Source of the DNA: Polytrichum commune | Lineage: Eukaryota; Streptophyta; Polytrichopsida; Polytrichales; Polytrichaceae | Length of the DNA: 64,000 nucleotides | Assembly: GCA_950295325.1 (NCBI GenBank) | Contig: OX485806.1 | Span: forward strand, 20,088,001-20,152,000 | Direction: 5' to 3' | Shown: positions 12,913 to 22,605 of the stretch, piece by piece | How positions within the stretch are numbered: the first letter of the stretch is position 1 | How the letters are laid out: every line of letters begins with the position of its first letter | The notes under the pieces: model-generated | What the model saw: the letters and a program-made list of their open reading frames with translations, nothing else | Databases searched by the model: none | Told to the model about the DNA's origin: nothing | Position numbers and translations under genes: made by a program

Positions 12913-13020
12913 GCATACATGGCACATGCGAAGGGCATACATGGCACATGCGAAGTACATACATGGCGCATGCGAAGGGCATGCATGGCACATGCGAAGG
13001 ACATACATGGCACATGCGAC
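12913..13020 (+). repeat. 22-bp minisatellite, about five copies
   Basis: The unit GCATACATGGCACATGCGAA plus GG repeats with a 22-bp period from 12913, with few substitutions. It lies in the last repeat-family-A unit, where other units carry one related phrase (GACACATGAGAAGG type), so it probably arose by local expansion of that phrase. It is about 680-780 bp upstream of the CDPK-a start codon. Confidence 0.85.
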
Positions 13021-13100
13021 AGGAACAATGGATGGCCATGGGAGTGATGAGAAGGAAGGAAGGAAGGCAGGATGGCCATGGCCATGGGGACGTTGGCAGG

Positions 13101-13696
13101 CAGGCAGGGAAGGCAGAGAGAGAGAGAGAGAGTTGGGGAGGAAGACGGGGAGAGGGGAAGGGACGGAGGCGGCCATGGCTATGGCCTGAGGAGGGAGGTC
13201 CTCGCAGCGTGCAATCCGTCGGTCTCTTTCCTCTCTCTGTCTCTCTTTCCCTTTCCTCCCATCTGCTCTACATCAAATGCTTCAAAGCTGTCCAGATTCT
13301 GGACCGTTGTTTTTGCAATTAAGTCCGTCACAGCTCCCCGGTGCGCCATTAAGGCGGCTCGGGAGGGTTTGAAGGGAGAGGCGCTCAGGCGCTCCCCTTG
13401 CAACTTGTGGGTTTGCCGTTATGGTGTAGGTTGCTCGTTGAAGGTAAGGTTGCAAGTTAGATCGGAGCGCGGGGGCCCGCACCTGCATCTTTCTTTCGCT
13501 TCTGGTGATTGATCAGGTGGGAGCTCCCGTGGTTGCTAGGGTTTTGTGTGTTTGGGGAAGGGGGGAGAGGATTGGTTTGCTTTGGTGTGGTGCGGAGGGG
13601 GGTTTGTTAGCAGGGGGGGAGAACTATGCGGGTAGGGTTTTTCGGAGAAGGTGATTAAATGAGACTGAATAGACGAGAAGAGAGAGAGAGAGAAGG
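13101..13696 (+). promoter_or_regulatory. Presumed promoter and 5' leader of CDPK-a
   Basis: This GC- and GA-rich segment joins the repeat array to the CDPK-a start codon. The motif GGGAGGGTTTGAAGGG (13361-13376) is repeated exactly upstream of CDPK-b at 39251-39266. In both genes it sits about 75-80 bp before a good splice-donor-like sequence (AAG|GTAAGG at 13444 here). A possible acceptor TTGTTAGCAG ends at 13613, so a 5'UTR intron is conceivable. A (GA)n run occupies about 13677-13694, directly before the ATG, as in CDPK-b. No TATA box was identified. The transcription start is unknown. Confidence 0.4.
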
Positions 13697-13784
13697 ATGG
13701 GGAACTGTTGCGTGGGGTCGTCGGCGAAGAAGTCCAGGAAGGCGGGGAGGCCGAACCCGTTTGCGCAAGATGGATATGTGGTGA
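13659..13784 (+). other. Overlapping upstream open reading frame of CDPK-a
   Basis: An ATG at 13659, 38 bases before the CDPK-a ATG, opens a 41-codon frame that runs through the GA repeat and past the kinase start codon, ending at TGA 13782-13784. It is in a different frame from the kinase. If this region is in the mRNA and the ATG is used, ribosomes would miss the CDPK start, so it could lower translation. The context of this ATG is weak at +4 (A). No equivalent overlapping frame exists before CDPK-b. Confidence 0.45.
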
Positions 13785-15280
13785 ATGGGGCGCAGATTCT
13801 GAAGAGCCAACCGAAGGCGAAGATAACGGAGAAGTATGTGCTTGGGAGGGAGCTGGGGCGTGGGGAGTTTGGTATCACATACTTGTGCACGGACAAGGAG
13901 ACGCAGGATGTGTTTGCATGTAAGTCCATTTCCAAGCGGAAGCTGAGGACGGCGGTGGACGTGGAGGATGTGAGGCGGGAGGTGGCCATCATGCACCATT
14001 TGCCTGAGCATCCCAACATAGTCACTCTCAAGGGTGCGTATGAGGATGACCATGCCGTGCACTTGGTTATGGAGCTTTGCGAAGGTGGGGAGCTTTTCGA
14101 CCGGATTATTGCCCGTGGACATTACACGGAGCGAGGGGCAGCTGCGGTGACGCGCACTATCGTTGAGGTTGTGCAGGTTTGCCATAGACAAGGGGTAATG
14201 CACCGGGATCTCAAGCCGGAGAACTTTTTGTTTGCAAACAAAAATGAGGACTCGCCGTTAAAGGCCATCGACTTTGGGCTTTCTGTCTTCTTCAAGCCAG
14301 GAGAGAAGTTTTCGGAAATCGTGGGAAGTCCTTACTACATGGCACCCGAAGTGTTGAAAAGGAACTATGGACCCGAGGTAGATGTGTGGAGTGCTGGAGT
14401 TATCCTGTACATTTTACTGTGTGGAGTTCCGCCATTCTGGGCAGAAACAGAACAAGGAGTTGCACAGGCGATTCTCCGGGGTATTTTGGACTTCAAGAGG
14501 GATCCTTGGCCTAAAGTATCCGAGTCTGCCAAGTCTTTAGTGCGGCACATGCTTGAGCCGGATCCGAAAGCTCGCTACAATGCACAGCAGGTACTGGATC
14601 ATCCTTGGTTGCAGAATGCGAAGAAGAATCCGAATGTTCCGCTGGACGCTGTGAGGTCGAGGTTAAAGCAGTTTTCGGCAATGAACAAACTGAAGAAGAG
14701 AGCCTTGCAGGTCATAGCGGAACACTTGGGTGGGGAGGAAATAGAAGGTTTGAAAGAGATGTTTGAGAAGATGGACACCGATAACAGTGGAACTATCACT
14801 TTTGAGAAGCTGAAAGTTGGGTTGATCCAAATTGGGTCGCAATTGACTGAACAGGAAGCTCGGATGTTGATGGAAGCGGCTGATGTAGACGGCAAGGGGA
14901 CTTTGAACTACGGTGAGTTTGTTGCAGCAACCGTTCATTTGCAACGGCTAGATGATGACGAACATCTTCGGAAAGCATTTGATTTTTTCGACACAGATGG
15001 CAGTGGGTACATCGAGACACCGGAGCTTAGAGAAGCCGTTGGGGAGGCCTTGGATTCGCCCAGATCCGATGGTGAGTCAGATGTTATTCAAGGCATTTTG
15101 CTGGAGGTAGACCTTGACAAAGATGGGCGTATCAGTTACGAGGAGTTTGCCACAATGATGCGAAGAGGCACCGATTGGAGGAAAGCTTCTAGACAGTATT
15201 CACGAGACCGATTTAACAGCCTGAGTATGAGACTCTTTAGAGATGGTTCCTTGAACCCTCCAAGCTACTCAATGAGATAG
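13697..15280 (+). CDS. Calcium-dependent protein kinase (CDPK-a), intronless
   Basis: This serine/threonine kinase is activated by Ca2+ binding to its own calmodulin-like tail and phosphorylates targets in plant calcium signalling. The N-terminus MGNCCVG offers Gly2 for myristoylation and Cys4/Cys5 for palmitoylation, predicting membrane attachment. The kinase domain spans about residues 47-305: glycine loop GRGEFG 54-59, Lys76, Glu95, HRDLKPEN 169-176 (catalytic Asp171), DFG 192-194 and APE 216-218. An autoinhibitory junction lies at about 311-345. Four EF-hand loops follow at 360-371, 396-407, 432-443 and 472-483. Loop 1 ends in Lys371 instead of the usual Glu; the other three are canonical. 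The 527 residues are one uninterrupted frame of normal family length. Start chosen because it creates the acylation motif and has A at -3 and G at +4. Sequence resembles angiosperm CPK subgroup III. All catalytic residues are present, so it is probably functional. Confidence 0.97.
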   Translation: MGNCCVGSSAKKSRKAGRPNPFAQDGYVVNGAQILKSQPKAKITEKYVLGRELGRGEFGITYLCTDKETQDVFACKSISKRKLRTAVDVEDVRREVAIMHHLPEHPNIVTLKGAYEDDHAVHLVMELCEGGELFDRIIARGHYTERGAAAVTRTIVEVVQVCHRQGVMHRDLKPENFLFANKNEDSPLKAIDFGLSVFFKPGEKFSEIVGSPYYMAPEVLKRNYGPEVDVWSAGVILYILLCGVPPFWAETEQGVAQAILRGILDFKRDPWPKVSESAKSLVRHMLEPDPKARYNAQQVLDHPWLQNAKKNPNVPLDAVRSRLKQFSAMNKLKKRALQVIAEHLGGEEIEGLKEMFEKMDTDNSGTITFEKLKVGLIQIGSQLTEQEARMLMEAADVDGKGTLNYGEFVAATVHLQRLDDDEHLRKAFDFFDTDGSGYIETPELREAVGEALDSPRSDGESDVIQGILLEVDLDKDGRISYEEFATMMRRGTDWRKASRQYSRDRFNSLSMRLFRDGSLNPPSYSMR

Positions 15281-17310
15281 TCAAGGTGTGTCCTCTTTAG
15301 AGGTTTAAGACCTTTTTCAAATATTTTGATTGCTGCAACCCTGTGGCCTTCGTCCGTTGCTCATTATAGAACGACAATGTAGCTCATTTTCTAAGAGCGG
15401 TGATGGGGTGAGAACAGACCGATCTTTTCTGTTTAGCTGATTAGAACTGTTCCTAAAGAAATAGGTCATTTGTTTTCACTAGGGTACATTACTGTGATGG
15501 GCTCGTGGTAGGTTGTGACAAGTAGCACTTACTCTCTGGCTGTCGAAGCAAAATATATAACTCTGGAAAAAGGGGAAAGTGGTGCTTGAAGGCCGAGTCC
15601 GAGTTGCTTTAAAGTTGGTGCTGGTCAACAATTTCTAGTGACGGGCAACGGCTTTCACAATGCAGCTGCCAGGGATCCCCCAATGCACTGGTCTCTATTC
15701 GTTCAACAGTCTTGCCTCTATAGAAGAGACTGTAGTGCAAAGGGACTGGTCCTAATGGTGTGCTACTGCAGACTGAGAATTAAGGTCGGTGACAAGGAGG
15801 CGTGGTAGTCGGGGACTGAATGCAGGAGTGCTAGAAAGATATGGTGGGCTTTTGGTCTTGATAAGCCCTCAAAAAGTTCAGTGCCAGAGGTTTACTTCTC
15901 TGTGATGGGAGTTGATGCAAGATTCTAGGATTTCCATCCTTATTCATCCAGGCCTCAAGTTGCCAAGTTGCAACTCAGTAATTTAGGCAGGCACTCCGTT
16001 GTGGGGAGTGCGGTAACGCGGCAAAGTCGAGTGAAACTGAAGATGGGTTTCTTTGACAGGGTTAGGGAACATGGGGAAAGGGTGAAGGGAGTTGAATCTG
16101 AAACTGTTGGAAATGGTGGTGGTTGAAATTTTCATTTCTCCTCCTAATCGAACGCCAATAGACAGTACCCGGACCCCGCAGTATACAAAGCCAACTCTGC
16201 TGTTAATCCTGGTTACACTTTTGAGTGTCAATCTTCCTAATCACATGTCTACAACTGCGATAGAACAAGGATACGATTCTGAGCAGATTGCCTGCAGAGC
16301 TTGCACAATGCACAAGGAGGTTGGTTGAGCATGGAAATGGGATGTAGGGGAGCTCACTCTCTAGATGGTTGCATCTGAAACTCTACTCTGTCAGCTGAAG
16401 AGTGCAGGGTGTCCACAATTTCTCAGTGCTGCAGAGTTGTCTTTAAAAGGGCCTGTTAGTTGTGAAGAGTTTCATACCTGCAGAGAAACTACGTGAAAGG
16501 GTCTGGCCTTCCTTGTGTTCCAATAGGATAGTGCGACAGTTGGATACAGTGCAAACAAGGCAATCAAATGCTTGGAAATTTGTTGAGTCTGTTCAAATTT
16601 GGAGTCCTAGCCAACTCATATTGTGAAATGTAGGGTTAATCCTTGGAACTACAGAATTACATATGAAGTTCCCCAGTCTTCGCCCATCAGTTTGCCTCCT
16701 GGCAACGTGGGCTAGGAGAGGAACAGGACAACAGGTGGCATCTCAAGGAGACAATTAGAGGAGCCAGCTTTTGCCTTTGCTCTTGCCTTTGCAAGTTCTC
16801 GTGGTTTGTATCTAGAGAGACACTTCTGTATACCACACGCCCATGATTAGAAGCTCTGTAACATATTTCCATTTATTGAATCTCTTGAGAATTGTGACAT
16901 ACAATGTGATAACCTATTGTTGATGATTTTGGGTTTCTTTTTTGAAGGTTCTCTAATTTCATGCAATGTGACCTTGGTGGCGATTTTAGGATCCTGTTAT
17001 ATTTCAATGCAGCCATTGTTCTTGCTTTGCATCTGGAAGTATACTTCGGTCTACCCCACACCCATGATTGAAAAGTCAGTCATTTACTCTCCTGAGAATT
17101 GTGGCACACAATCTGAATGCCTGTTCATGGTTTGGATTTCTTGTTTGAAGATATTTGAGTTCAAACTTTTATTCGAAGATGGTCCAATTTATCTCCGGAA
17201 CCTAATAATAATTTTAGAAAGTCGAAGGCACTCAATGTATGACCTATATACTCAGTTTCTACGAGTCCTTACCAATCTTATTATATTTATGGGTTTGAAT
17301 TTATTATGTT
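15281..17310 (+). other. 3' flank of CDPK-a, duplicated beside CDPK-c
   Basis: From the stop codon to about 16955, and again around 17160-17240, this DNA matches the 3' flank of CDPK-c (63760 down to about 61900) on the opposite strand. The matching includes long runs with few differences, for example around 15660-15780 and 15890-16020. Relative to CDPK-c, CDPK-a has about 370 extra bases between roughly 16285 and 16690. Part may be 3'UTR. I found no coding sequence that is clearly conserved, although short frames around 16180-16260 stay open in both copies. No polyadenylation site could be fixed. Confidence 0.6.
16823..17165 (+). repeat. Diverged tandem duplication in the CDPK-a 3' flank
   Basis: The block 16823-16955 (landmarks CTTCTGTATACCACACGCCC, TGAGAATTGTGACATACAAT, GGGTTTCTTTTTTGAAG) is repeated with differences at about 17040-17165 (CGGTCTACCCCACACCC, TGAGAATTGTGGCACACAAT, GGATTTCTTGTTTGAAG). 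The spacing is about 210 bp. No second block is obvious in the CDPK-c flank, so this duplication may be private to CDPK-a. Confidence 0.55.
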
Positions 17311-17499
17311 GACATTGATGATCAATATGTCAAGTGCTGTATATTTGTGCATTCAATGATGACTAGGCTGTGTATTTGAATTTGCATCATCAACCACATT
17401 GAAGTATTCGACTGGTTCAATAATTGCATTTGATAATAAGTTGATTTGCATATGATTGCTTTGACATAATTAGGAAAAAAGAAAGTATCTAGTCCAAAT

Positions 17500-18180
17500 A
17501 TGTGTTTTTAGGCACATAGATAGGGCCTCTTGGATGTCGAGGGGTTAAGGTGGCTGGATTAGTTGTTGTGTACGATTGTTGGTTTTGGGTGGGGTAACTG
17601 GTTTTCCCAATGTATTGCATTCTCACTTGGGGGTTTTGATCCATCACTAGAAATAGGTTTCTAACCATTCATATGACTTATGACCCATCTTATGACAAAA
17701 ATTAGGAAGAAAATGGACATGGCGTAGATTTGGATTTTCTAAGCATCTGGTACTAATTGTGTGTTTATCCAAGAAGAGTGGACTAATAAGGAAAAATGGA
17801 CTTGAGAACCATGGCCCAAATTATTCTCACCCTATTTATTTTCAAACTCCATCCTTCTACTTACATTCATCATCATCACACATTCAACTTTCACATGATC
17901 CATAACACTCCAATGTGTTTCATTTGCACATGAGAACTCTTACCTATCTTGGGCAAAAATACCCAACCTACCATTAGGGTGTCCATTCCCATGACACCAT
18001 GACATATTGCATTTTCATTTGGAGATTCTATACCACCCTAGGACCCAAGATTTATATATATATCCCATGATACTTAAAAGTATTGCATTCTCACTAAGAT
18101 TTCGGCCCATCTAGGTAATGGGTACCCAACCCACAATAAGAGTGCCCATCCCAATGCTGGTATGATAATAATGTAACTAT
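17500..18180. repeat. Repeat R2, left copy (inverted at 59420-61040)
   Basis: 17640-18060 matches the reverse complement of 60580-61040. The segment around 18100-18175 (CCAATGCTGGTATGATAATA) matches the reverse complement of 59420-59480. The right-hand copy is longer because it has taken insertions, including the small element at 60181-60400. Part of it (ATTTGGATTTTCTAAGCATC near 17728) also resembles repeat family A. No coding sequence seen. Confidence 0.6.
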
Positions 18181-18589
18181 GGTAGACACAATGTACCCAT
18201 TTCTGATAACATCCTAATCTTAATACATAGAGTCCCCTAAAGCCGTGAAGTTTCACACCTGTAGCCTTTACATTCGGCATGATGGAAAAAGTAAGTCAAA
18301 AGGGCACGGATATGGAGTCCTTGAAAAGGACATTGATTGTACTCAAGTCTTCGTCTCCCAATTGTCGGAAATAGGTCGACCTACACTATAAATATGGACT
18401 GGGAGAGAATCTTGCCTTTGAACATTTACAATAATTTCAAAACTCGACAATAAATTATGATTTTAGAAGATTTTCACAAATTTTTCAAAAATGTTGTAAC
18501 ATTAATTTCCAGACTTGTGAAAAATCACTCCAGTATCGCACTTGTATTGAACTTATGCAAAAATTGCTTATGGGTAACGGAAATGGGTG

Positions 18590-18985
18590 TGTCTACCTTA
18601 AGAGAATTACCTCTCACAAGTCACAACTGAAGCACCTATTTGAATCACTCGTCTAATATTTGGAGGCAACTGGAATTATTGGCCTGCAAGCACACTAAGT
18701 ACACGTACCTCAAAAGTAGAGACTACACACCCACTTGAACATTGTGTGATTATGTACCCTAATTAACGCGTGTTCCGAATTTTAATTGTTAATTAATTAC
18801 CATTAAGTAAGTTAGTTGATAGGCAATGCCCTTATCTCTTGTGCACGCTTAGCGGACCATTGCAAGTAGGTGAATGAAACTAAGGCGGAGGTCATAATTG
18901 CAGTTATGCATAAATGGTAGTGGCCGTCACAAGAGGTTTACTTTGAGATTAGAAACTAAAGCTCATCTGTCGTAACATGTTGGGC
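18590..18985. repeat. Repeat R3, left copy (inverted at 56765-57165)
   Basis: About 400 bp align, with high similarity, to the reverse complement of 56765-57165. Shared landmarks include CACCCACTTGAACATTGTGT, TTAATTAATTACCATTAAGT and GCATAAATGGTAGTGGCCGT. Similarity stops sharply near 18600 and 18985, suggesting real element ends, but no terminal inverted repeat or target duplication was recognised. Confidence 0.65.
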
Positions 18986-20229
18986 CATGGGCATATATAA
19001 GGCATACAATACAAGTAAATCAAAGGATCAGTAATGTGTGGACAAGCTTTTGAAAAGTGGGCTTAAGGCCCATCCCCACATGGCTTTACCAAATAACCAA
19101 AGTATCTCTTAAAAACCGGGTAAAGCTCTCTCGGTTACAGCGGAGGCACCCGGCTATTCTAGTGCACCTATAAGAACTTGTTCTAGAAGATTTTCGAGTA
19201 GGTTATAGTTAAGTAGCTTTCACACATGTTCATTGAAATTATCTATCAAGCAATGACATGTTGGATAGTTTTTGTCCCATCCCCAAATGCCTGACCACTC
19301 ATCTATCTTACAATATGTTTTTGTTATTGGAGTTCCTTGAGCCCTCATAGCTAAGCCTAAAAAGCAACCAATCTCAAGGGCCAGAGGTGACAATTTTGAA
19401 GGTCCTACTTTCTTGCCTCATCTCTAGCTACTGATGGGAGGGTCGGTGCTTGGGGCTTGAAACCGCCACTTTTTAAACCATGCCACGACCTTTGCCAACT
19501 AGGCTCCGGACTAGGCAGCGTTGATGGTGTGAAGGCCATTTTTTAGAATGAACTTTTAGACTAAGCTAAAGTCAAGTGGGAAGGGGGTTTTCGAGTAGTA
19601 TTTCTACCATTGTCACCGCGTCTCCCGCCAATATTATTTCAGAGGAAGCAAACAGAGAAAGCAAAGGCATACCAATCACTGCCACAATTCCTCCCACAAT
19701 GGTCTACAAGATTCTAGAGGATTTAAAAAGGAAGAGGTCAGTTTATATTTATGTTAAATACAAGAGTTCTCTACCTTCGTCAAACCTCTTTTAGCGCTAG
19801 AAATTGTCCATTTCATGACACTTTTTGTTTTGTGTTAACTTTTATATGGTTACTTTATTGAAATTATAACACGAATAACTTACACATTTTGAGATTGGAA
19901 TAATGCGTGTAGAGTATCAATTGCAATCTTCATGCCCCTCCACTTACAACTAGTAGTCTAGAAGGTATATGTCCTATGCTAGTCCTACGCTACCCTAGTA
20001 CACCCCTAGTAGTCCGGAGTCTCCTCCACGAATATAGTGATCGCAAAGGAGGTGCCATTTCTTTTATTTTGTTGCAAAAGATGTGCAAACGTGACTGGGT
20101 GCTCATCCAAATGGAGAGCACTTCCAACACTTCCATATGTTTTTCCATCCACACACACAAAAATTTCGCACAAAACTTCCAGGTTATGTCCATGAGCATA
20201 CTAGTTGTGTCCCATAAACATCTTAAGTA
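18986..20229. other. Unassigned stretch
   Basis: No gene, RNA or repeat was recognised. The open frames here are short, and the two overlapping ones at 19976-20262 are shadows on opposite strands. Confidence 0.4.
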
Positions 20230-20424
20230 GGTTGATTGGTTGATACTTTTGCAACTCGTCATCCACTCTCCTCTTGCTGATTATGTAATTCATGAAGCGG
20301 GAATATCTATGTCAGAGCTCAAGACAATCAAATTTAGTGATATTTTGCAAGTTTAGCACTGTGGCATGAGCTCGATACAAAGTTGATGATATCTCTACTA
20401 TCACAACTCATCATCCACTCTCTA

Positions 20425-20797
20425 GGGTAAGTGCGCCATTGACCGAACACGGCCCACGGACCGTACAACCACCGCACAGTCACCGCACAGTTTTCAATCA
20501 TGAGAACTATCACGGGAACTTCGGGAACGTTCAGGGAATTTCGGAGAGAACGTGAATGTACAGGTACCGCACACTGTGCGGTGAAGGGCTCACTAAGCTC
20601 TTGAGATCCACCTGTGTATGTTTGAATTCAATTTGTGATAGCTTTCACAAATCAAAATATCTTTCATTTTTATTTTTTTGTAAGAGAATCCTCACTTCAC
20701 AATTAACAATCCTTCAAAATTTGAAACAATTTAAGCTTGTAATTTTGTACTTACAAGGATTTGAGGATTGATCGTGCGGTCATTGGCGCACTTACCT
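20425..20797. mobile_element. TA-flanked MITE inside repeat R1
   Basis: The element has inverted ends, GGGTAAGTGCGCCATTGACC at the left and the reverse complement of AGGTAAGTGCGCCAATGACC at the right, flanked by TA at 20423-20424 and 20798-20799. The matching place in the other R1 copy (reverse complement of about 55840-55865, reading TTCTACTTGCTGG) has a single TA and no insertion, which gives an independent empty site. A TA duplication suggests the Tc1/mariner superfamily. Length 373 bp, no transposase. The interior is rich in CACCGCACAG and GTGCGGT motifs. Confidence 0.8.
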
Positions 20798-21518
20798 TAC
20801 TTGCTGATCATGTAGTCTATAAAGTGGGAATGTCTTTGCTAGTGCTAATGATATTTATAGTCTATACTCTTTTGCACAAACACTGGGGGATGGGCTTGAA
20901 TACAAAGAGGAGGAATACAATATGAAACATGTGAATGTTTTCCAAAAATCTCACCCAAAAATTTCTATTTTTTTTGTGACACATGATGTGTTACAAGGGA
21001 CTCTATGATGGTAAGGTAGATGGGCCTAAAGCAATCACTTGTTTTAATCAAACAACTATATTTGAGTGGTATGTGGTTAGGTGTAAATTTAGTTACATAC
21101 ATAAAAAAAGGGATGTGTTCAAAAGAAATTGGAATAATGTGTTCAAAATACTATTCTAGATTTTGGAGTTAACATGATTGAAGGATCTATATGATCATTT
21201 AAGGAAAAAAAAGGCTCTTTACTTTGGTAATGAGTAAAATAATTAAATGAGCTCGAAAACTTATGAGATAAAGGAGTATGACCCAACGTCCGAAAAGTTT
21301 TTGAAGTTATTAAGGTTAATAGCCTACCTCTTTAAAAGGGCATAGGCTATTTCCCTCATGGCATAGGTTGCATCCTACAATATCAAATTTTTGTAAGTTG
21401 AAAAGCTTTTGAGTTTTTAAGTTACCCACCAATTGCCTTCAAAACTAATTTTTAGTAGGTTAAAATCCTTCATATCTTTTAATGTTGTAGGCTTTAAATT
21501 CAAAATTTGAGTACTAAG

Positions 21519-21579
21519 TGGTATCCTTGGCAGGAATTGAACCTGGCTAAGCCCTTCACCACGTTTGAAGGCCAAGGAT
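21519..21579 (-). other. tRNA-like sequence lacking a D arm
   Basis: On the minus strand, ATCCTTG (21579-21573) pairs perfectly with CAAGGAT (21529-21523), like an acceptor stem, followed by A and an encoded CCA. Between them are a hairpin CTTCA-AACGTGG-TGAAG (5-bp stem, 7-base loop) and a T-arm-like CCAGG-TTCAATT-CCTGC (four of five pairs) whose GGTTCAATTCC matches a B box. There is no room for a D arm, and loop position 33 is not T, so it is not a normal tRNA gene. It may be a decayed tRNA or SINE head. Next to it on the right is a 13-bp perfect hairpin (21578-21608). Confidence 0.35.
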
Positions 21580-22605
21580 TAATCAACTCTTTTTTAAAGA
21601 GTTGATTATAAGTTATGAAAGGTTGCTAAAATTCAAATGAGTTTAAGGGTGAAAGTCCTCACCATCTTCCGATTCAACCTCTACTCTTCCTGCAAGATAT
21701 AGCCTAAAGATATGTACTTAGGCCAACTAATTTCCCAATTTGAAGAAGGATGAATGACTAAAATCCTCTCTTTAAAAAAAATTGTAAGCAAAATTTCCTA
21801 CATGTTTTTAATCACATAGGTTGATATCCTATGTTTTTAAATTGTCCATAGGCTCTTTGTCCTACACTTTCAAAATTTTATAGGCTAAGTCACAAATTTT
21901 GTAGGCTGCATTTGTATTAGCCTTAGGCTCTTGCCGGACGCTGGTATGACCTTGATTTGGATTTGCTAATCATCTCGTGTTAATCACGTGTTTAATATCC
22001 TAAGAAAGTGGGCTAATAGGAAAAATTAATCATTCAAGACCCAGCCGGCGTCTATCTTATTAGTGAGGGCATAGCTTTCACATGTTGCGGAAAAACATGT
22101 GTGTCTCAAAAGCAGGTCTCGCAAATGCATGCAATTAAAATATCACTCAACCGCAAGTTCACAGTTGACCTGTTTGTTTATGGAATGCAAAAGAATGAAG
22201 GTGTGGGAATAAAGTAGAATAAGAAACCCAATGGACAATGCCGAAAGGTGAATGACTTTGGGCTTCACGAACTTGAAAAGAAACTTTGAGGACAAGGCAC
22301 TACAAGCATACGAGTCCGGGGCGATGGACCTACGTCACTTGTCTTATGGAACTGACGAATTTGAGTATCTAGCATAATGGTAGATTTGCATGTTCTTTCA
22401 TTGACGTGGGCTGATTGTGTAGGACTTGTATGCTAGTAGCGAGGGGCAGGTCTCATTGACCGTGAAGATTAGCACAAAAAAAAACTGTTAATGGAAAGGC
22501 AAAACATTTATAAAATGATATTGAATTTTGGACCTAATACTTGGTTTCTTGAAGGCTTGCTGACATCCCTTCATCACACACTTCACAAGGTGGTCTATAA
22601 TAGAC

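Larger units (their letters stand above)
9960..13100. repeat. Array of dispersed repeat family A upstream of CDPK-a
   Basis: At least six related units are strung together here. Landmarks recurring in each are CCACTCAAATATAGGTGTCC, a phrase of the AAGCCCACATACCTTACTTG type, GAGAGAGTGAGGAACC, and CAATGACGCCCATGGGAACG followed by GAAGGAAGGAAACCA. The last three units (starting near 12100, 12470 and 12845) are in direct tandem with a period of about 370-380 bp. Single copies or fragments occur at 7560-8000, 26640-27520, 36760-37740 and 55450-55630. A side segment, 11885-12110, also matches 55220-55445. No coding sequence or clear terminal repeats were seen. The last unit stops about 600 bp before the CDPK-a start codon. 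Confidence 0.65.
20230..22605. repeat. Large repeat R1, left copy (inverted at 54500-56030)
   Basis: The two copies align from one end to the other in opposite orientation. Landmarks in order are CACAACTCATCATCCACTCT, ACACATGATGTGTTACAAGG, GTAAGGTAGATGGGCCTAAA, AAGAAACCCAATGGACAATG and ATCCCTTCATCACACACTTC. The left copy is about 0.85 kb longer, because of an inserted element at 20425-20797 and a block of about 21200-21950. The middle contains repeat-family-A sequence. No coding content is recognised, so the class is unknown. It may be a large non-autonomous transposon. Confidence 0.6.

Noticed and set aside
12685-13189. Several long open frames on both strands around 12.7-13.2 kb.
   Set aside because: They are produced by the 22-bp minisatellite and the GA/GGAAGG-rich DNA, whose low complexity keeps frames open. 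The repeated protein motifs are translations of the repeat.
13624-14203. Long minus-strand open frames (135 and 182 codons) opposite CDPK-a, and similar ones opposite CDPK-b.
   Set aside because: They lie antisense to a strongly supported kinase gene, recur opposite both paralogues only because the sense sequence is conserved, and have no family features.
16092-16328. A short hydrophobic frame (TKPTLLLILVTLLSV) open in both the CDPK-a and CDPK-c flanks.
   Set aside because: The two copies are recent duplicates, so shared openness is expected. The starts differ and the rest of the frame is not conserved. It could be revisited with expression data.
21014-22062. GTAAGGTAGATGGGCC near 21020 and its near-complement near 22040, considered as terminal repeats of a transposon.
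   Set aside because: In the inverted R1 copy (54500-56030) the same sequences are also followed by matching DNA outside them, so they are internal to a larger unit. No target duplication was found.
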